A stretch of DNA of 37,874 bases from Bacteroidia bacterium (GTDB lineage Bacteria; Bacteroidota; Bacteroidia; Flavobacteriales_D; Sanyastnellaceae), in contig JAUICJ010000026.1 of assembly GCA_030427925.1 (NCBI GenBank), forward strand, positions 1-37,874, given 5' to 3'. Of the stretch, positions 1-9,090 are shown piece by piece; within the stretch, counting starts at the first letter, position 1; each line of letters begins with the position of its first letter. The translations under genes and the position numbers were made by a program. Under the pieces are notes generated by a model. The model was not told the origin of the DNA and searched no databases. It saw only the letters and a program-made list of their open reading frames with translations.

Positions 1-1
1 C

Positions 2-3000
2 GCCGGCGTTGCCGAACTGTTCATCGAAGTGAGCGGCGGCACCGGCACCTACAGCTACCAGTGGCAGTCCTCACCTGATGCGCTGGATCCTTGGACCGAC
101 ATCTCCGGTGCGACGAGCATCAGCTACCTGCCGCCGGTCGACCAAGTCGGAACGATGTACTATCGATGTGTGGTTACCCAATCGGGTGCGAACTGCGAGG
201 TCGTGTGCGACCCCGCCGAAATCATCACCACTGAAGCACCGGTGTTCACCACGGAGCCGTTCGACCAGGAAGTGTGTTTGGACGGCACCCTGCTGCCTTT
301 CGAAGTGACTTACACCAACGGTACGGGCACCCCGCAATACCAGTGGTACTCGTCGCAAACGAATGACAATACGACTGGAACGCCAATTGCAGGAGCGACA
401 AACGCTAGTTACACACCTCCTTCCGACGCAGTAGGAACGCTTTTTTACTACTGCATCATCACCCTAGAAGGCGGCGGCTGCGACGAAATCGTCTCGCAAA
501 CCGGAGCAGTCAACGTGGTTCCGGACCCAATCATCACGCTTCAACCGCTTGCCACGGACACGCTGTGCGTCGGCGGCACGCTCTACCTGGATTTGGAAAT
601 CGCATACGGCGAAGGCACGGGTGATGTGACGTACCAATGGTTCGTCGACGGCTCACCCATTGCTAACAGCGATTCACCGACGTACTTGCCACCAGGCTTT
701 AACACTCCGGGTACGTTCTATTACCACGCGGAAGTGACATTGAGCGGCAGCGGCTGCGATGCGGTGGCTTCGGATTCGGCTGAAGTGGTGGTCGTGGAGG
801 ACCCCGTTGTGGACGTCCAACCCACCGATGCCTCGTATTGCCAAAACGGCGCTGGGGTTGCCGAGCTGTTCATCGAAGTGAGCGGCGGCACCGGCACGTA
901 CAGCTACCAATGGCAGTCTTCGCCTGACGCGCTGGATCCTTGGACCGACATACCCGGTGCGACGAGCATCAGCTACTTGCCGCCCGTCGACCAGGTCGGA
1001 ACGATGTACTATCGATGTGTGGTGACGCAATCGGGTGCGAACTGCGAAGTCGTGTGCGACCCCGCTGAAATCATCACGACCGAAGCGCCGGAGTTCACCA
1101 CGGAGCCGTTCGACCAGGAAGTGTGTTTGGACGGAGCTCTGCTGCCCTTCGAAGTGACGTACATCAACGGTACGGGCACCCCGCAATACCAGTGGTACGC
1201 ATCCACCACCGATGACAACACGGCTGGAACGGCCATTGCAGGAGCCATCGGCCCCAGCTACACGCCACCTTCCGACGCCGTCGGAACGATTTATTACTAC
1301 TGCATCATCACCCTTGAAGGTGGCGGCTGCGACGAGATCGTCTCGCAAACCGGAGCGGTCAACGTGGTTCCGGACCCGATCATCACGCTTCAACCGCTCG
1401 CCACGGACACGCTGTGCGTCGGCGGCACGCTCTACCTCGATTTGGAAATCGCTTACGGCGAAGGCACGGGTGATGTAACGTACCAATGGTTCGAGGATGG
1501 CTCACCCATTGCCAACAGCGATTCACCGACATACTTGCCGCCGGGCTTCACTAACCCGGGCACCTACTACTACCACGCGGAAGTGACGCTGAGCGGCAGC
1601 GGATGCGATGCGGTGGCTTCGGATAGCGCTGAAGTCGTGGTCGTGGAGGACCCCGTTGTGGACGTCCAACCCCTTGACGCTTCTTACTGCCAAAACGGCG
1701 CCGGCGTTGCCGAACTGTTCATCGAAGTGAGCGGCGGCACCGGCACCTACAGCTACCAGTGGCAGTCCTCACCTGATGCGCTGGATCCTTGGACCGGCAT
1801 CCCCGGTGCGACGAGCATCAGCTACCTGCCGCCCGTCGACCAGGTCGGCACGATGTACTACCGATGCGTGGTGACCCAATCGGGTGCGAACTGCGAAGTC
1901 GTGTGCGACCCCGCCGAAATCATCACCACCGAAGCACCGGAGTTCACCACCGAACCGTTCGACCAAGAAGTGTGTTTGGACGGAGCGCTTCAGCCCTTCG
2001 AAGTGACGTACATCAACGGCACCGGCACCCCAGAGTACCAATGGTACGTCTCCACCACCGATGACAACACGGCTGGAACGGCCATTGCAGGTGCCATCGG
2101 CCCCAGCTACACGCCGCCAACGGATGCGGTTGGAACGCTCTACTACTACTGCATCATCGCTCTTGAAGGCGGCGGTTGCGATGAGATCGTCTCCCAAACC
2201 GGCGCAGTAACCGTCGTTCCCGACCCCGTCATTTCGCTCCAACCACTCGCCACCGACACCCTCTGCGTGGGCGGCACCCTTTACCTCGAGTTGGAAATCG
2301 CTTACGAGGAGGGAACCGGTTCTCCGACCTACGAATGGTTCGTCGGAGGAACGCCCATTCCGAACAGCGATGCTCCGACGTACTTGCCGCCTGCGTTCAC
2401 CAGCCCGGGCACATTCCAGTACTACGCGGAGGTCACGCTCAGCGGCAGCGGTTGCGATCCGGCGGCGTCGGATTCCGCTGAAGTCGTGGTGGTGGATGAT
2501 CCCGTGGTCGATGTTCAGCCTGTCGACGCAGCCTATTGCCAAAATGGAGCAGGCGTTGCCGTCCTGTTCATCGAAGTCAGCGGCGGCACCGGAACGTTCA
2601 GTTACCAATGGCAGTCCTCCCCGAACGCGTTGGACCCCTGGACCGACATCCCCGGCGCAACGGGCATCAGTTACTTGCCGCCCGTCGACGTAGTGGGCAC
2701 CATGCACTACCGGTGCGTGGTCACCCAATCGGGGGCGAACTGCGCGGTCATCAGCGACCCCGCCGAAATCATCACCACCGAAGCGCCGGAGTTCATCCTC
2801 GAGCCGTTTGATCAGGAAGTGTGTTTGGACGGAACCCTCCTTCCGCTTGAAGTGGACTACGAAAACGGAACGGGCATCCCGGAATATCAGTGGTACTCCG
2901 CGACGACCGATGACACCGGCGCTGGAACGCCCATTGCCGGCGCCACGGGCCCGAGCTACACCCCGCCGACGGATGCGGTCGGCATGCTTTATTACTACTG

Positions 3001-3938
3001 CATCATCGCACTCGAGGGCGGCGGCTGCGACGAAATCGTATCCCAAACCGGCGAGGTGAACGTCGTCCCAGATCCCGTCATCACGCTTCAGCCCCTCGCC
3101 AGCGATACGCTTTGCGTGGGCGGAACGCTTCACCTTGACCTCGAGATTGAATACGGCGAAGGCACGGGCGATCCGACCTATGAATGGTTCGTCGATGGAA
3201 CGCCCATCGCGAACAGCGACAACCCCACCTACTTGCCGCCGACCTTCAACACCCCGGGCACGTTCGAATACTACGCGGAAGTGACGCTGAGCGGCAGCGG
3301 TTGCGATGTGGCCACCACTGCGTCCGCTGAAGTGATTGTGGTGGCGGATCCGGTCGTCGACGTGCAACCGGTCGATGCCTCGTACTGCCAGTTCGCTTCG
3401 CCTGTAGCGGCTCTGTTCGTTGAGGTGAGCGGCGGCACGGGGGCGTTCAGTTTCCAATGGCAGTCCGCGCCCAGCGCGGCGGGCCCGTGGCAGAACATCT
3501 CCGGGGCCAATGACATTGAATACGAACCGTCCGTGGACGTCGTGGGCATCGTGCACTACCGAGTCGTGGTTACGCAGACCGGGGCGAACTGTCAGGTCAT
3601 CAGCGATCCGGCCGCCATTGAGACCACGGAGGCGCCGACGTTCACGGAGCAGCCGTTGACCCAGACGCTGTGCGTAGGTGAGGAGCCCTTGGATTTGGCC
3701 GTAGCCTACCAAGACGGCACGGGCACCCCGAGTTACCAATGGTTCAGCAGCGTGGCGGGCAGCACGGCCGATGGGCAGCTCATCCCGGGCGCGACCGGCA
3801 GCACGTACACGCCGCCGACGGATGCGGCCGGGTTGATTTGGTACTATTGCGTCATCAGCTTTGACATTGGAGGGTGCAGCGACATTGTTTCGGATTTGGC
3901 CGGCATTTACGTGAATGGGGTGAACGCGGGGACTGTTT
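2..3938 (+). repeat. 849-bp in-frame tandem super-repeat, four full units plus a degenerate fifth
   Basis: Equivalent codons for the start of VAxLFxEVSGG fall at 2, 851, 1700, 2549 and 3398, so the period is exactly 849 bp (283 codons) with no indel between units. Each unit carries three related Ig/PKD-like modules: one with SYQWQSSP, one with TPxYQWY, and one with TYxWFxxG. Units 1-3 are nearly identical in protein; unit 4 has more substitutions; unit 5 keeps only the first two modules and is clearly diverged. The array continues upstream of the window, so the total copy number is unknown. Confidence 0.95.
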
Positions 3939-6900
3939 TGGAGGACCAGGGCATTTGCTCGGGCCAACAACCGGAGCCCTTGGAGCCTGACGTGCAGGCC
4001 ACGGGGAATGGGGATTTGACCTACCAATGGTTGTCGCAGCCGGATGCGGGGGGAACGCTTTCGCCGGTCGCCGGCGCCCTCACCGCGACGTGGCAGCCGC
4101 CGGTGCTGTTCGATACCATTCAGTATGCGTTGCAAGTGACGAGCACGTGGAACGGCGTCGGCTGTGCGGACACGACGAACGTGTTGGAGATTTTGGTCTA
4201 CCCGCTGCCGCAAGTGGATCCGTTCCCGTCGCTGACGATTTGCAACGATGAGAGCGTGGAGTTGAGCATTGGCAGTGATTTGGCCAGCACCTATGAATGG
4301 GTGGCCATTTCGAACAACAGCGTTGAAGATGAGGAACTTACGGTGCAAGGAACCAACCAAATCACCGACTCGCTGCACAACCCGACCACACAGCCGCAAT
4401 ACGTCACGTACGAGGTGACGGCGACTTCGGTGCCCTACGGCTGTGAAGGCCCGACCGTCAACGCGGTGGTGGAAGTCATGCCGGATGTGGTCCTCAATTC
4501 CTTGACCGCCATGGAAATGTGCAGCGACGCTCCCGTGAATGCCCTGCTGACCACGAACGTGCCGAGCACCTTCGAGTGGTTCGTCACCGTCGACAACCCG
4601 AACGTGACCGGGGAATCCCTGTTTGGCGGAACGGGCAATTTGATTTCGGATGTCCTCGTGAACACTTCTCAAGTGGACCAAATGGTCATCTACAGCATCA
4701 CCCCGACGAGCATCAACGGCGACTGCGAAGGCGCAGCCCAAACCCTCGCGGTGCTGGTCAAGCCCCCGCTCGCGATCACGAGCCCCTCCGAAGTGACGCT
4801 CTGCAGCGGCGAGGCGGTGGACGTTCAGCTGATCGCCAACACGGACGTGCTGTTCAATTGGTACGCCGTCGGCAACCCAGCGGTGGCCGGCGAGTCCACA
4901 GGCATCACGAACAGCGATTTCATCGACGATGTGCTGACGGCGCTGCAGCCCGATGTGCAGCAAGTCCAGTACCAAGTTATCGCGACGAGCGTCAACAACG
5001 GGTGTTCCAGCCCGTTGACGCCGCTGACCGTTCAGGTGAATCCGGAGCCCAACATGGTGCACGTGCCGGCCTTCTCGGTTTGTCATGAAGAGCCGGTGGA
5101 CGCCATTGATTTCGGGGCGGACGTGGTGGGGACGACGTACGTTTGGGCTTCGAGCACGCCGGATGCCGTGGGGCAGGAGGTGGCTTCGGGCGCGGGGTCG
5201 ATGCCGGGGTGGATTGCGGCGAACCTCACGGACGTGCCGCAGCAGACCACGGTGACGGTTTCGCCGACGTTCACGGCGGACGGGGTTGGCTGTCCGGGTC
5301 AGCCGATGGTGTTCGGCGTCACGGTTCAGCCGGTGCCTCAGGTGAACCCGTTGGTGGATTTGGTGGCGTGTGAGGATGAGGCGGTGCCGGGCATTGCGTG
5401 GACGACCGAGGTGGCGGGGACGGTGTTCGAATGGCAGGTGGATGCGCTGAATGTGGGGCTGGCCGCTTCGGGATTGGGGTCGTTGCCTGCGTTCATCGCG
5501 GCGAACGATGGCCTGAACAGCTTGGAGGCGGTGGTGACCGTCACGCCCGTTTATCCGAATGTGCCGAACAATTGCCTGGGGTCGCCGGAGTCGTTTGAGT
5601 TGACGGTTCACCCGGCGCCGGATGTGGTGCCGGTGGCGGATGCCATTTGTTCTGGAGGCCAAATCAACTTGCCGCTCGAAGCCGACCTTCCGAGCACCTT
5701 CACTTGGTCAGCCGCCCCCAACCCCCTCGTCTTCGGCGAAACGGCTTGGCCCGTCCAAACCTCCAACCTCATCGCAGACGTCCTCACCCAAGAAACGGAC
5801 TTCCCCCAAAGCGTGACCTACACCGTCATTGCGACCTCCACCGCCCACGGCTGCCCCGGGCCGGACATCGAGCTCGAGGCGGTGGTGAACCCCTTGCCCA
5901 CCGTGGCCTTCACGACCCTCAACCTCGCGCTGTGCGACTCGGTGGACGTGTTCTTCCAGAACAATTCGATTGGGAACTTGGAGTACACGTGGACGTTCGT
6001 TCCGGGCGAGGTGACGAACGTGGAGCACCCGGTGGTGCTGTTCCCGGATGTCGGGGAGTATGCGGTGCAGCTCACTGCCCTCAATCCGCTGACGGGTTGC
6101 GCGGATTCAACAAGCCAAACCCTCACCGTCTACGAAACCCCCAACAGCAGCTTCAGCTGGAGCGACTCGACGGCCTGCGGTCCGGAAGAAGTGACCTTCA
6201 CGGCGGGCACTTTCGACGAGGCCTTGCAGTACATGTGGCTCTTCGGTGACGGCGACTACTCGACGGCCGTAGGCACCACCGGCAACGTTTACGCACCGGG
6301 CGACTGTTACGACGTGAGCCTGACCCTGACCTCACAAGCGGGGTGCACTTCGACGACGGCCTACGACGACCTGTTCTGCGCATACGTGCAGCCCAGCGCG
6401 AGCTTCACCGCCACGCCGATGACGACGACCATTCTGCAACCGGACATCGAATTCACGAACCAATCGCTCTTTGCATCGAGCTACGCTTGGGACTTCGGCG
6501 ACGGAGCAGCGAGCTACGAGGCGCATCCGATGCACAGTTATTCGCAACCGGGGACGTATTGGGTGACCTTGTATGCCTCCAACAGCGAGGTGTGCAACGA
6601 TTCGGTCTCCCTGCCGATTGTGGTCAAACCCCACTTGCAGGTCTACGTCCCCAACGCGTACACGGCCGATCAAGATGGCCTGAACGACGCGTGGAAACCG
6701 TCCATCAACCACCCCGAACTCCTCGATGCGTATCGCCTCCACGTTTTCAACCGCTGGGGCGAGGAGGTCTTCTACACGGAGGATCCCAATGAATGGTGGA
6801 TCGGCGATTTCGAGGGCGGCGAGTACTATGTCCAAAACGAAGTCTACACCTGGCTCATCCTCCTCGACGTCCAAGAGGGCGTGGCCTTCGACTGCCCCAC

Positions 6901-6976
6901 GGCACCGAGCTTCCGGGACTCCTTCCGCCGCGAGTCGGACTGCATGATGAAAGGGCACGTGACCATCGTGCGGTAA
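2..6976 (+). CDS. Giant secreted repeat adhesin with PKD domains and type IX (type B) sorting domain, 5' end outside window
   Basis: The reading frame is open from the first bases, so the gene begins upstream; 2324 residues are visible. Order of domains: Ig/PKD-like modules of about 95 residues in an 849-bp super-repeat (nt 2 to about 3940), each with a conserved YxW core and a pair of cysteines that may form a disulfide; one transitional module ending near nt 4225; six PKD-like domains (about 4225-5890), each opening with a CxxE/D-type cysteine and carrying an E/NW core; three PKD domains (about 5890-6640), the third with the classic WDFGDG; then a C-terminal domain (VPNAYTADQDGLND, FNRWGEEVF, YTWLI) typical of the gliding-motility-associated/CHU_C family used as a type IX secretion signal. 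Such proteins are exported by T9SS and bound to the cell surface. A role in adhesion or gliding is inferred. No promoter is in the window. Confidence 0.93.
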   Translation, partial: AGVAELFIEVSGGTGTYSYQWQSSPDALDPWTDISGATSISYLPPVDQVGTMYYRCVVTQSGANCEVVCDPAEIITTEAPVFTTEPFDQEVCLDGTLLPFEVTYTNGTGTPQYQWYSSQTNDNTTGTPIAGATNASYTPPSDAVGTLFYYCIITLEGGGCDEIVSQTGAVNVVPDPIITLQPLATDTLCVGGTLYLDLEIAYGEGTGDVTYQWFVDGSPIANSDSPTYLPPGFNTPGTFYYHAEVTLSGSGCDAVASDSAEVVVVEDPVVDVQPTDASYCQNGAGVAELFIEVSGGTGTYSYQWQSSPDALDPWTDIPGATSISYLPPVDQVGTMYYRCVVTQSGANCEVVCDPAEIITTEAPEFTTEPFDQEVCLDGALLPFEVTYINGTGTPQYQWYASTTDDNTAGTAIAGAIGPSYTPPSDAVGTIYYYCIITLEGGGCDEIVSQTGAVNVVPDPIITLQPLATDTLCVGGTLYLDLEIAYGEGTGDVTYQWFEDGSPIANSDSPTYLPPGFTNPGTYYYHAEVTLSGSGCDAVASDSAEVVVVEDPVVDVQPLDASYCQNGAGVAELFIEVSGGTGTYSYQWQSSPDALDPWTGIPGATSISYLPPVDQVGTMYYRCVVTQSGANCEVVCDPAEIITTEAPEFTTEPFDQEVCLDGALQPFEVTYINGTGTPEYQWYVSTTDDNTAGTAIAGAIGPSYTPPTDAVGTLYYYCIIALEGGGCDEIVSQTGAVTVVPDPVISLQPLATDTLCVGGTLYLELEIAYEEGTGSPTYEWFVGGTPIPNSDAPTYLPPAFTSPGTFQYYAEVTLSGSGCDPAASDSAEVVVVDDPVVDVQPVDAAYCQNGAGVAVLFIEVSGGTGTFSYQWQSSPNALDPWTDIPGATGISYLPPVDVVGTMHYRCVVTQSGANCAVISDPAEIITTEAPEFILEPFDQEVCLDGTLLPLEVDYENGTGIPEYQWYSATTDDTGAGTPIAGATGPSYTPPTDAVGMLYYYCIIALEGGGCDEIVSQTGEVNVVPDPVITLQPLASDTLCVGGTLHLDLEIEYGEGTGDPTYEWFVDGTPIANSDNPTYLPPTFNTPGTFEYYAEVTLSGSGCDVATTASAEVIVVADPVVDVQPVDASYCQFASPVAALFVEVSGGTGAFSFQWQSAPSAAGPWQNISGANDIEYEPSVDVVGIVHYRVVVTQTGANCQVISDPAAIETTEAPTFTEQPLTQTLCVGEEPLDLAVAYQDGTGTPSYQWFSSVAGSTADGQLIPGATGSTYTPPTDAAGLIWYYCVISFDIGGCSDIVSDLAGIYVNGVNAGTVLEDQGICSGQQPEPLEPDVQATGNGDLTYQWLSQPDAGGTLSPVAGALTATWQPPVLFDTIQYALQVTSTWNGVGCADTTNVLEILVYPLPQVDPFPSLTICNDESVELSIGSDLASTYEWVAISNNSVEDEELTVQGTNQITDSLHNPTTQPQYVTYEVTATSVPYGCEGPTVNAVVEVMPDVVLNSLTAMEMCSDAPVNALLTTNVPSTFEWFVTVDNPNVTGESLFGGTGNLISDVLVNTSQVDQMVIYSITPTSINGDCEGAAQTLAVLVKPPLAITSPSEVTLCSGEAVDVQLIANTDVLFNWYAVGNPAVAGESTGITNSDFIDDVLTALQPDVQQVQYQVIATSVNNGCSSPLTPLTVQVNPEPNMVHVPAFSVCHEEPVDAIDFGADVVGTTYVWASSTPDAVGQEVASGAGSMPGWIAANLTDVPQQTTVTVSPTFTADGVGCPGQPMVFGVTVQPVPQVNPLVDLVACEDEAVPGIAWTTEVAGTVFEWQVDALNVGLAASGLGSLPAFIAANDGLNSLEAVVTVTPVYPNVPNNCLGSPESFELTVHPAPDVVPVADAICSGGQINLPLEADLPSTFTWSAAPNPLVFGETAWPVQTSNLIADVLTQETDFPQSVTYTVIATSTAHGCPGPDIELEAVVNPLPTVAFTTLNLALCDSVDVFFQNNSIGNLEYTWTFVPGEVTNVEHPVVLFPDVGEYAVQLTALNPLTGCADSTSQTLTVYETPNSSFSWSDSTACGPEEVTFTAGTFDEALQYMWLFGDGDYSTAVGTTGNVYAPGDCYDVSLTLTSQAGCTSTTAYDDLFCAYVQPSASFTATPMTTTILQPDIEFTNQSLFASSYAWDFGDGAASYEAHPMHSYSQPGTYWVTLYASNSEVCNDSVSLPIVVKPHLQVYVPNAYTADQDGLNDAWKPSINHPELLDAYRLHVFNRWGEEVFYTEDPNEWWIGDFEGGEYYVQNEVYTWLILLDVQEGVAFDCPTAPSFRDSFRRESDCMMKGHVTIVR

Positions 6977-7085
6977 CGACAACACCGACCTTTCTTGGGG
7001 CTTGTGATCTTGACGGTGAGTTCAAAGCAGGGCGCGAGTGCTGATCCTGTAATTCTAACTGTCGTGGCTTATGTGCCCTCAATAT

Positions 7086-7131
7086 AATTGAATAGCCTTC
7101 ACGAGCTATTGGCCAGCCGAACAATTCAATT
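7086..7131. repeat. Nested inverted repeats in the 206-bp gap after the adhesin gene
   Basis: AATTGAAT (7086-7093) is the reverse complement of ATTCAATT (7124-7131). Inside it AATAGC (7091-7096) pairs with GCTATT (7105-7110). The two stems share three bases and so are alternatives. No T-run follows, so it is not a standard terminator. It lies where GC-rich sequence changes to AT-rich. The rest of 6977-7182 shows nothing recognisable. Confidence 0.45.
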
Positions 7132-7182
7132 CGCTCACATTGGATAGTTTTTCCGCAATGATATTGCGATTTGTTCTAACAC

Positions 7183-7773
7183 TTGAACAAGCAAATTCGT
7201 TATTTGCCAAGACGAGCAGAAAACAAAAAATTGAAACGAAATGATGTCTTTTATCAAAGAGAATGGGGTGTTAGGATTTTTCCTATTAGCTTTTTATTGG
7301 TTCTAACGGTCCGATCGGCTAATCTGATCAATGATTCATTTATGCTCGGTCTTCTTGGTGTTGTCGCCACGCTCTACATTGGATTACTCAAGCAGAAGAT
7401 CGAGAATGATCGCTTGTTCGTTGACTTGTTCGTTGACTTGTTCTCCGATTTCAATGCTCGTTATGATGAACGATTCAATGATCTCATTAACAAGCTCAAG
7501 ACTGACAATGAGCTTCAGCTGGATTTGGACGAAAGGAACCTAATCATTGATTATCTCAACCTGTGCGCCGAGGAGTATTTGTGGTTAATAAAAGGACGTG
7601 TGCCTGATGTTGTCTGGCACGCATGGAGGTCTGGAATTTTGGAGAACCTGAGTGTCGAACAGGTGAAGGGTGTTTATCGTGAAGAAATTGCGACGGTAAA
7701 CGGCAGGAGGTCCTTCTACGGTTTGGCTGAGGAATTGAATAAAATTAGTCCAGATTTGACTTTTGAGAATTGA
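7183..7773 (+). CDS. Small membrane protein of unknown function
   Basis: A 196-residue protein that I do not recognise. An in-frame TAA at 7177-7179 sits just upstream and no ATG occurs before about residue 50, so the TTG at 7183 is the best start. Residues about 29-68 hold two hydrophobic stretches (around FPISFLLVL and MLGLLGVVATLYIGLL), giving a probable hairpin of two membrane helices with a basic N-terminus (RRAENKKLKR) inside. The rest is a charged, helical, probably cytoplasmic domain with conserved-looking aromatic positions (EEYLWLIKG, VVWHAWRSG). A 12-bp tandem duplication at 7414-7437 encodes a repeated LFVD. Base composition is much more AT-rich than the adhesin gene, which suggests acquisition. 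The layout resembles DUF4760-like membrane proteins, but that is only an impression. Confidence 0.7.
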   Translation: MNKQIRYLPRRAENKKLKRNDVFYQREWGVRIFPISFLLVLTVRSANLINDSFMLGLLGVVATLYIGLLKQKIENDRLFVDLFVDLFSDFNARYDERFNDLINKLKTDNELQLDLDERNLIIDYLNLCAEEYLWLIKGRVPDVVWHAWRSGILENLSVEQVKGVYREEIATVNGRRSFYGLAEELNKISPDLTFEN

Positions 7774-7825
7774 TTTTGCGTTGTTTGATTTATATTGGGG
7801 TTGAAATATAAATCTTGTCCAGATC

Positions 7826-8422
7826 ATGGCTACAGGCAAACTTTTGCAAACTTCTTTCGATGTGGTTTTGTTTAGATTGAGACTCTCTCTTGTTTTCGTC
7901 CTTTGTGTAATGGCAGGCTTTGCCCATGCCCAAAACTTGTCCAATCAGGAGCGTGAGTTGTACGAGCTCATCATGCAGTACAGACAGCAGAATGGGTTGC
8001 CAAGCATACCCGTTTCGAAATCTTTGACAACCGTAGCACACGCTCATGTGTGGGACTTGCAAGAAAATATGCCGTTCAACTCGCTATGCAACATGCACTC
8101 TTGGTCGAGTTCTGGAGATTGGTCTTCTTGTTGTTACACAAGTGATCATGCACGCGCTCAATGCATGTGGGATAAGCCGCGTGAACTAACGTCATACCGG
8201 GGGTATGGTTACGAGATTGCACACGGGTTCACGAGTCGCCCGGCGAATTCAGCCACAACGGTTACTCCATCAAGTGCGCTTTCCGGTTGGAAGGGTTCTC
8301 CTGGTCACAACGCTGTCATGTTGAACCAAGGGATTTGGCTCGATCATGAATGGAGGGCCATTGGCATAGGCATGTCTCAACACCACGCTGTGGTGTGGTT
8401 TGGTGACGAGCAGGACCGTTGA
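7826..8422 (+). CDS. Secreted CAP (SCP/PR-1-like) domain protein
   Basis: A 198-residue protein. The N-terminus has a signal peptide with hydrophobic core LSLVFVLCVMAGF and probable cleavage after AHA at residue 35. The mature part matches the CAP superfamily: an N-terminal helix (ERELYELIMQYRQQNGLP), a histidine in the second helix region (VAHAHVWDL), a cysteine-rich middle (LCNMHSW, SSCCYTSD, AQCMW), then GWKGSPGHNAVML and a final strand AIGIGMSQHHAVVWFG. CAP proteins are extracytoplasmic and act variously in lipid binding, peptidase-like activity or toxicity; no single activity can be assigned here. It stands alone in the AT-rich island, 52 nt after the membrane protein, and is followed by a probable terminator. 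The fold call is firm; the role is unknown. Confidence 0.82.
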   Translation: MATGKLLQTSFDVVLFRLRLSLVFVLCVMAGFAHAQNLSNQERELYELIMQYRQQNGLPSIPVSKSLTTVAHAHVWDLQENMPFNSLCNMHSWSSSGDWSSCCYTSDHARAQCMWDKPRELTSYRGYGYEIAHGFTSRPANSATTVTPSSALSGWKGSPGHNAVMLNQGIWLDHEWRAIGIGMSQHHAVVWFGDEQDR

Positions 8423-8464
8423 GCTTATTCGGCCGAGCTTATTTTGTGTTTTTGGGCTTGGCGT

Positions 8465-8482
8465 AAGCGCAGAACGCTTTTT
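8465..8482 (+). terminator. Probable intrinsic terminator after the CAP gene
   Basis: AAGCG (8465-8469), a 5-nt loop CAGAA, and CGCTT (8475-8479), with a run of five T at 8478-8482. It lies 43 nt after the CAP stop codon, between two convergent genes. The stem is short. GAGCTTATT is directly repeated at 8421 and 8435 just upstream. Nothing else is visible in 8423-8565. Confidence 0.55.
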
Positions 8483-8565
8483 AGGTGATGTAGCGGGCAG
8501 AAGATGTTTTGCATCCACAGGAGTGACCAGCTGAAAAATTACTCATTAGGCCATGAATACGGGGA

Positions 8566-9060
8566 TTATTTGGTTCCAACTGCCGACCTGAGCGTGTAAC
8601 GGAAGCTCTCGGTTTGGTCGGGACGGTTGACCTTGATGCTAAATTCATTCGAATCACCGGCTCGGACAGTTTCAAAAATTTTAATTGTTTCACTGCTGAT
8701 ATCAGAGCCATTTCCTGCTACATATGCGATCTCGATTTCAATGTCCTTAAAGTTGGCAATCATAGCGCTATTCTCAATCGTGCCTTCCAACTTGTACCCA
8801 ACAGTCCGCATGACGGCACTTTGGAATAAGGTTGCTCGTTGTGCAACTTCTTGAATGGGGACAATCCTGCTATTGTCGACCTTTAAGTATTGTAGTGAGG
8901 CGTCCGATTCCTTTTGTCGAAGAGCAGCGATGATTACCTCACGGTCGCATTGAGCAATGACAGTTTGCTGTTCATAAGCGGACAACCCCATTAGTTTTTC
9001 GGCAGGGCTCGAGCAACTTAAGAAGGTGAGCAGTAGCAGGGCGGGAAACGCGTTTTTCAT
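8566..9060 (-). CDS. Small lipoprotein of unknown function
   Basis: A 164-residue protein. The ATG at 9060 (MKNAFPALLLLTFLSC) is chosen over one three codons earlier because it gives a compact lipoprotein signal: a charged start, a leucine-rich core and a lipobox FLSC with Cys16 as the lipidated residue. The mature protein is a mostly polar alpha/beta sequence; it contains a single further cysteine (AQCDREV) and a C-terminal part rich in beta-type residues (EIEIAYVAGNG, SFRYTLRSA). No family is recognised. It is transcribed towards the CAP gene and has its own -7 box upstream (9083-9090). As a lipoprotein it should be anchored in the outer or inner membrane. Its function cannot be inferred from the neighbours. 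Confidence 0.75.
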   Translation of the reverse strand: MKNAFPALLLLTFLSCSSPAEKLMGLSAYEQQTVIAQCDREVIIAALRQKESDASLQYLKVDNSRIVPIQEVAQRATLFQSAVMRTVGYKLEGTIENSAMIANFKDIEIEIAYVAGNGSDISSETIKIFETVRAGDSNEFSIKVNRPDQTESFRYTLRSAVGTK

Positions 9061-9082
9061 AGCTATCAATCGTTCTGTTCAA

Positions 9083-9090
9083 CGAATCTA
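9083..9090 (-). promoter_or_regulatory. -7 promoter box (TAGATTCG) for the lipoprotein gene
   Basis: Read on the minus strand, TAGATTCG fits the Bacteroidota -7 consensus TAnnTTTG with C at the seventh position. It ends 22 nt before the ATG at 9060. No convincing -33 TTG element is seen. Confidence 0.5.

Noticed and set aside
2-3938. Regular repeats as a possible CRISPR array
   Set aside because: The repeat is 849 bp, in frame and coding, with no short repeat/spacer alternation and no cas genes.
1769-5662. A 1297-codon open frame antisense to the adhesin gene
   Set aside because: Its protein is a low-quality Arg/His/Val-rich sequence and follows from the repetitive, GC-biased codons on the plus strand, which avoid stops in this antisense phase. 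The plus-strand frame has clear domains.
6977-7182. Possible tRNA or attachment site at the island edge
   Set aside because: No cloverleaf, T-loop GTTCRA or CCA end could be found, and no matching direct repeat was seen near 18600.
7414-7443. Tandem 12-bp repeat as a possible phase-variation switch
   Set aside because: Twelve is a multiple of three, so copy changes keep the frame; it only adds or removes a LFVD unit.
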